Shown here in pieces: positions 62,952 through 64,000 of a DNA stretch of 64,000 bases. Each line of letters opens with the position of its first letter. The first letter of the stretch is position 1. Under the pieces are notes generated by a model. That model saw nothing but the letters and a program-made list of their open reading frames with translations, did no database searches and had not been told where the DNA came from. This DNA comes from Mariniphaga sp041687255. Its GTDB lineage: Bacteria; Bacteroidota; Bacteroidia; Bacteroidales; Prolixibacteraceae. Location: assembly GCA_041687255.1 (NCBI GenBank), contig JAWLCL010000018.1, positions 29,978 through 93,977 on the forward strand. Reading direction: 5' to 3'. The position numbers were made by a program, and so were the translations under genes.

Positions 62952-63266
62952 ATGAAAAATAATGAAATCGTTACTAAAGAGTATGTTGTTGATGACAAAG
63001 AGAAAAATCTGAAAGAAAAACTATCAGATTATCTGTCAGATTTTACTGCCAACATAGGATTTGGGCTTGATAATCAATTAAATGGTTTTCAATGGAGTTA
63101 TCCTAACACTAGAGTATCTTACATGGATTTTATTGAAGCCTTACTCGATCATGCTCAGACGAAAAACTTGAAAATAAGTTTTAATTATTCTGACTACCCG
63201 CTTCATGTAAATTTTTCGTCTGGAGTGGGAAGTCATGAAAATGATTCAACTGTCATTGAAAAATAG
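62952..63266 (+). CDS. Unknown small protein of the integrative element
   Basis: 104 residues from ATG 62952. A longer frame from 62865 would run through the leader and is rejected because the duplicated leader ends at this ATG. The protein has an acidic N-terminal half and an aromatic beta-like second half ('GFGLDNQLNGFQWSY', 'LKISFNYSDYPLHVNF'). The family is not recognised. An antirestriction or regulatory role would be typical for the place but is not shown. Confidence 0.55.
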   Translation: MKNNEIVTKEYVVDDKEKNLKEKLSDYLSDFTANIGFGLDNQLNGFQWSYPNTRVSYMDFIEALLDHAQTKNLKISFNYSDYPLHVNFSSGVGSHENDSTVIEK

Positions 63267-63402
63267 AAACTGATTTAAAGCACGTTGGTACTGATAAGAG
63301 CATCAGTGATGATTTCTCTTAGGGAAAGAGCTTGCATTTTGCAAGCTTTTTTTATGTCCTCATGTTCCATTAATAGCACTAAGTACAACAAATTTAAGAT
63401 AA

Positions 63403-63538
63403 GGGTTGTGCAATCTACTGCAACTGTTTTATCATTCATTTTCTCCTGACTTTTGAAATGAAGATTGGAGCTATGAATACTCCAGGCATAGCCCAATCAA
63501 CTGGAGGTTTTTAAAAGTTTATCTTAAATTTTGATGTT
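63403..63538 (+). promoter_or_regulatory. Leader 2, diverged copy with the same two hairpins
   Basis: Aligned with leader 1 from GGGTTG to the start codon (136 against 137 nt). The -7-like box is GACTTTTG (63448-63455). Hairpin 1 is TGGAG/CTCCA (63466-63484, 9-nt loop). Hairpin 2 is CTCCAG (63480-63485) with CTGGAG (63501-63506), again with a 15-nt loop. The pairing segments are kept while much of the rest has changed. Confidence 0.5.
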
Positions 63539-63820
63539 ATGGATCTAAAAATTGAGTTCCAGAAATTAAAAGAAGGACAGGAGTATATCCTTCAGGCACT
63601 TAGAGAAATCAATAATGCTAAAAAAGGAGTCAGTAAAATTTACTCGTTAGATGAGATCGCCAAATTCTTTGGCGTAACAAAGAGAACCATTTACAATTGG
63701 AAGGATGAGGGTAGACTGCCGCTGACCATTATAGGCTCCAAATCCTATATGACTGAAGTACAGCTTCAGAGCTTTCTAGCTGCAAATGAAGTTAAACCAA
63801 TTAGAGGAGGGAGGAATTAG
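63539..63820 (+). CDS. Excisionase-like helix-turn-helix protein
   Basis: 93 residues. A helical N-terminus (1-30) is followed by a MerR-like/HTH_17 domain at about 35-85: 'YSLDEIAKFFGVTKRTIYNW' (helix-turn-helix), 'KDEGRLPLTIIGSKSYMTEV' (wing) and 'LQSFLAA'. Such proteins in Bacteroidetes integrative elements act as excision or copy-control factors. It is preceded by leader 2. Confidence 0.88.
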   Translation: MDLKIEFQKLKEGQEYILQALREINNAKKGVSKIYSLDEIAKFFGVTKRTIYNWKDEGRLPLTIIGSKSYMTEVQLQSFLAANEVKPIRGGRN

Positions 63821-63822
63821 CC

Positions 63823-63912
63823 ATGGAATTACAAAATAACATTCAATTGGCATTACCTCCTCATTCACCTGCAACTGGTACTGTAGTGCAAAATATTTCC
63901 TTGTTAAAATAA
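63823..63912 (+). CDS. Possible 29-residue small ORF
   Basis: It starts 2 bp after the HTH gene's stop, with an AGGAGGGAGG tract 8 bp upstream, and ends in TAA 63910-63912. The peptide has no recognisable features. The CTGCAACTGGT it contains also occurs in both leaders, so the stretch may instead be a third partial leader. Beyond it, to 64000, only a small inverted repeat TTCCTT/AAGGAA (63897-63916) is seen. Confidence 0.25.
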   Translation: MELQNNIQLALPPHSPATGTVVQNISLLK

Positions 63913-64000
63913 GGAAGAAGTATGCCAGTAATGTTCACGAAAAGTGTACCACTAAAATAGATATAAATTATTCATTTTTTGCATAATCTTTTATTCTAAA

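Noticed and set aside
63920..63960. Possible IS21-like terminal sequence (GTTCACGAAAAGTGTACCAC) at the right edge
   Set aside because: It recalls ends of some Bacteroidetes insertion sequences, but no transposase or second end is in the window, so it is not called.

Overview
The window looks like a chromosomal scaffold from a Bacteroidota (Bacteroidetes) bacterium, probably a free-living or sediment relative of Bacteroidales/Marinilabiliales. The evidence is the number of GH92 enzymes, lipoprotein signals of Bacteroidetes style, FucP-like MFS carriers, TAnnTTTG-like promoter elements, AT-rich spacers and a Bacteroidetes-type tyrosine integrase. The lineage below phylum is inference. A run of exactly 100 N (60230-60329) marks a scaffold join.

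Region 1 (1-30287) is one co-directional block of 17 genes, one cut by the left edge, with gaps of at most about 130 bp and several start/stop overlaps. It reads as a mannoside (N-glycan or mannoprotein) utilisation operon. Six exported GH92 alpha-mannosidases, an exported GH38 alpha-mannosidase and two exported GH2 beta-mannosidase-type enzymes should strip alpha-mannose and then cleave the Man-beta-GlcNAc core. A FucP-like MFS permease would import the monosaccharide. A D-lyxose/D-mannose isomerase, a PfkB kinase, a ROK kinase and a mannitol-1-phosphate dehydrogenase-like enzyme would route mannose through fructose and fructose-6-phosphate. A mutarotase-like protein and a UroD-fold protein are embedded in the block with unclear roles. 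No SusC/SusD pair or regulator is visible, so the locus may extend to the left.

Region 2 (30288-38800) holds a YhcH-family lipoprotein, a membrane LytTR regulator followed by four 9-bp direct repeats with an exact 20-bp period, a secreted Ntn amidohydrolase, a CBS/CorC membrane protein, an SRPBCC protein, a REP/BIME-like repeat cluster and two small stress or membrane proteins.

Region 3 (38800-59510) is mixed housekeeping and accessory sequence. It has two paralogous exported SAM-methyltransferase-like proteins flanking an APC permease, a complete subclass-B1 metallo-beta-lactamase and an M23 peptidase. Further right are an unusual ferredoxin, an SDR, a membrane-anchored AraC regulator, a periplasmic peroxiredoxin, a sulfatase, DUF4382 and fasciclin lipoproteins, and several unknown proteins.

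Region 4 (59870-64000) is a tandem array of 132-bp units. Each unit carries a tRNA-Gly(CCC)-like sequence with an abnormal anticodon arm plus a terminator-like hairpin. The array is interrupted by the assembly gap and ends in a tRNA 3' half broken exactly in the anticodon loop. Right of the break lies an integrative element with a tyrosine recombinase, two unknown proteins, an excisionase-like HTH protein, and a duplicated leader that can form two mutually exclusive hairpins in front of two of its genes.
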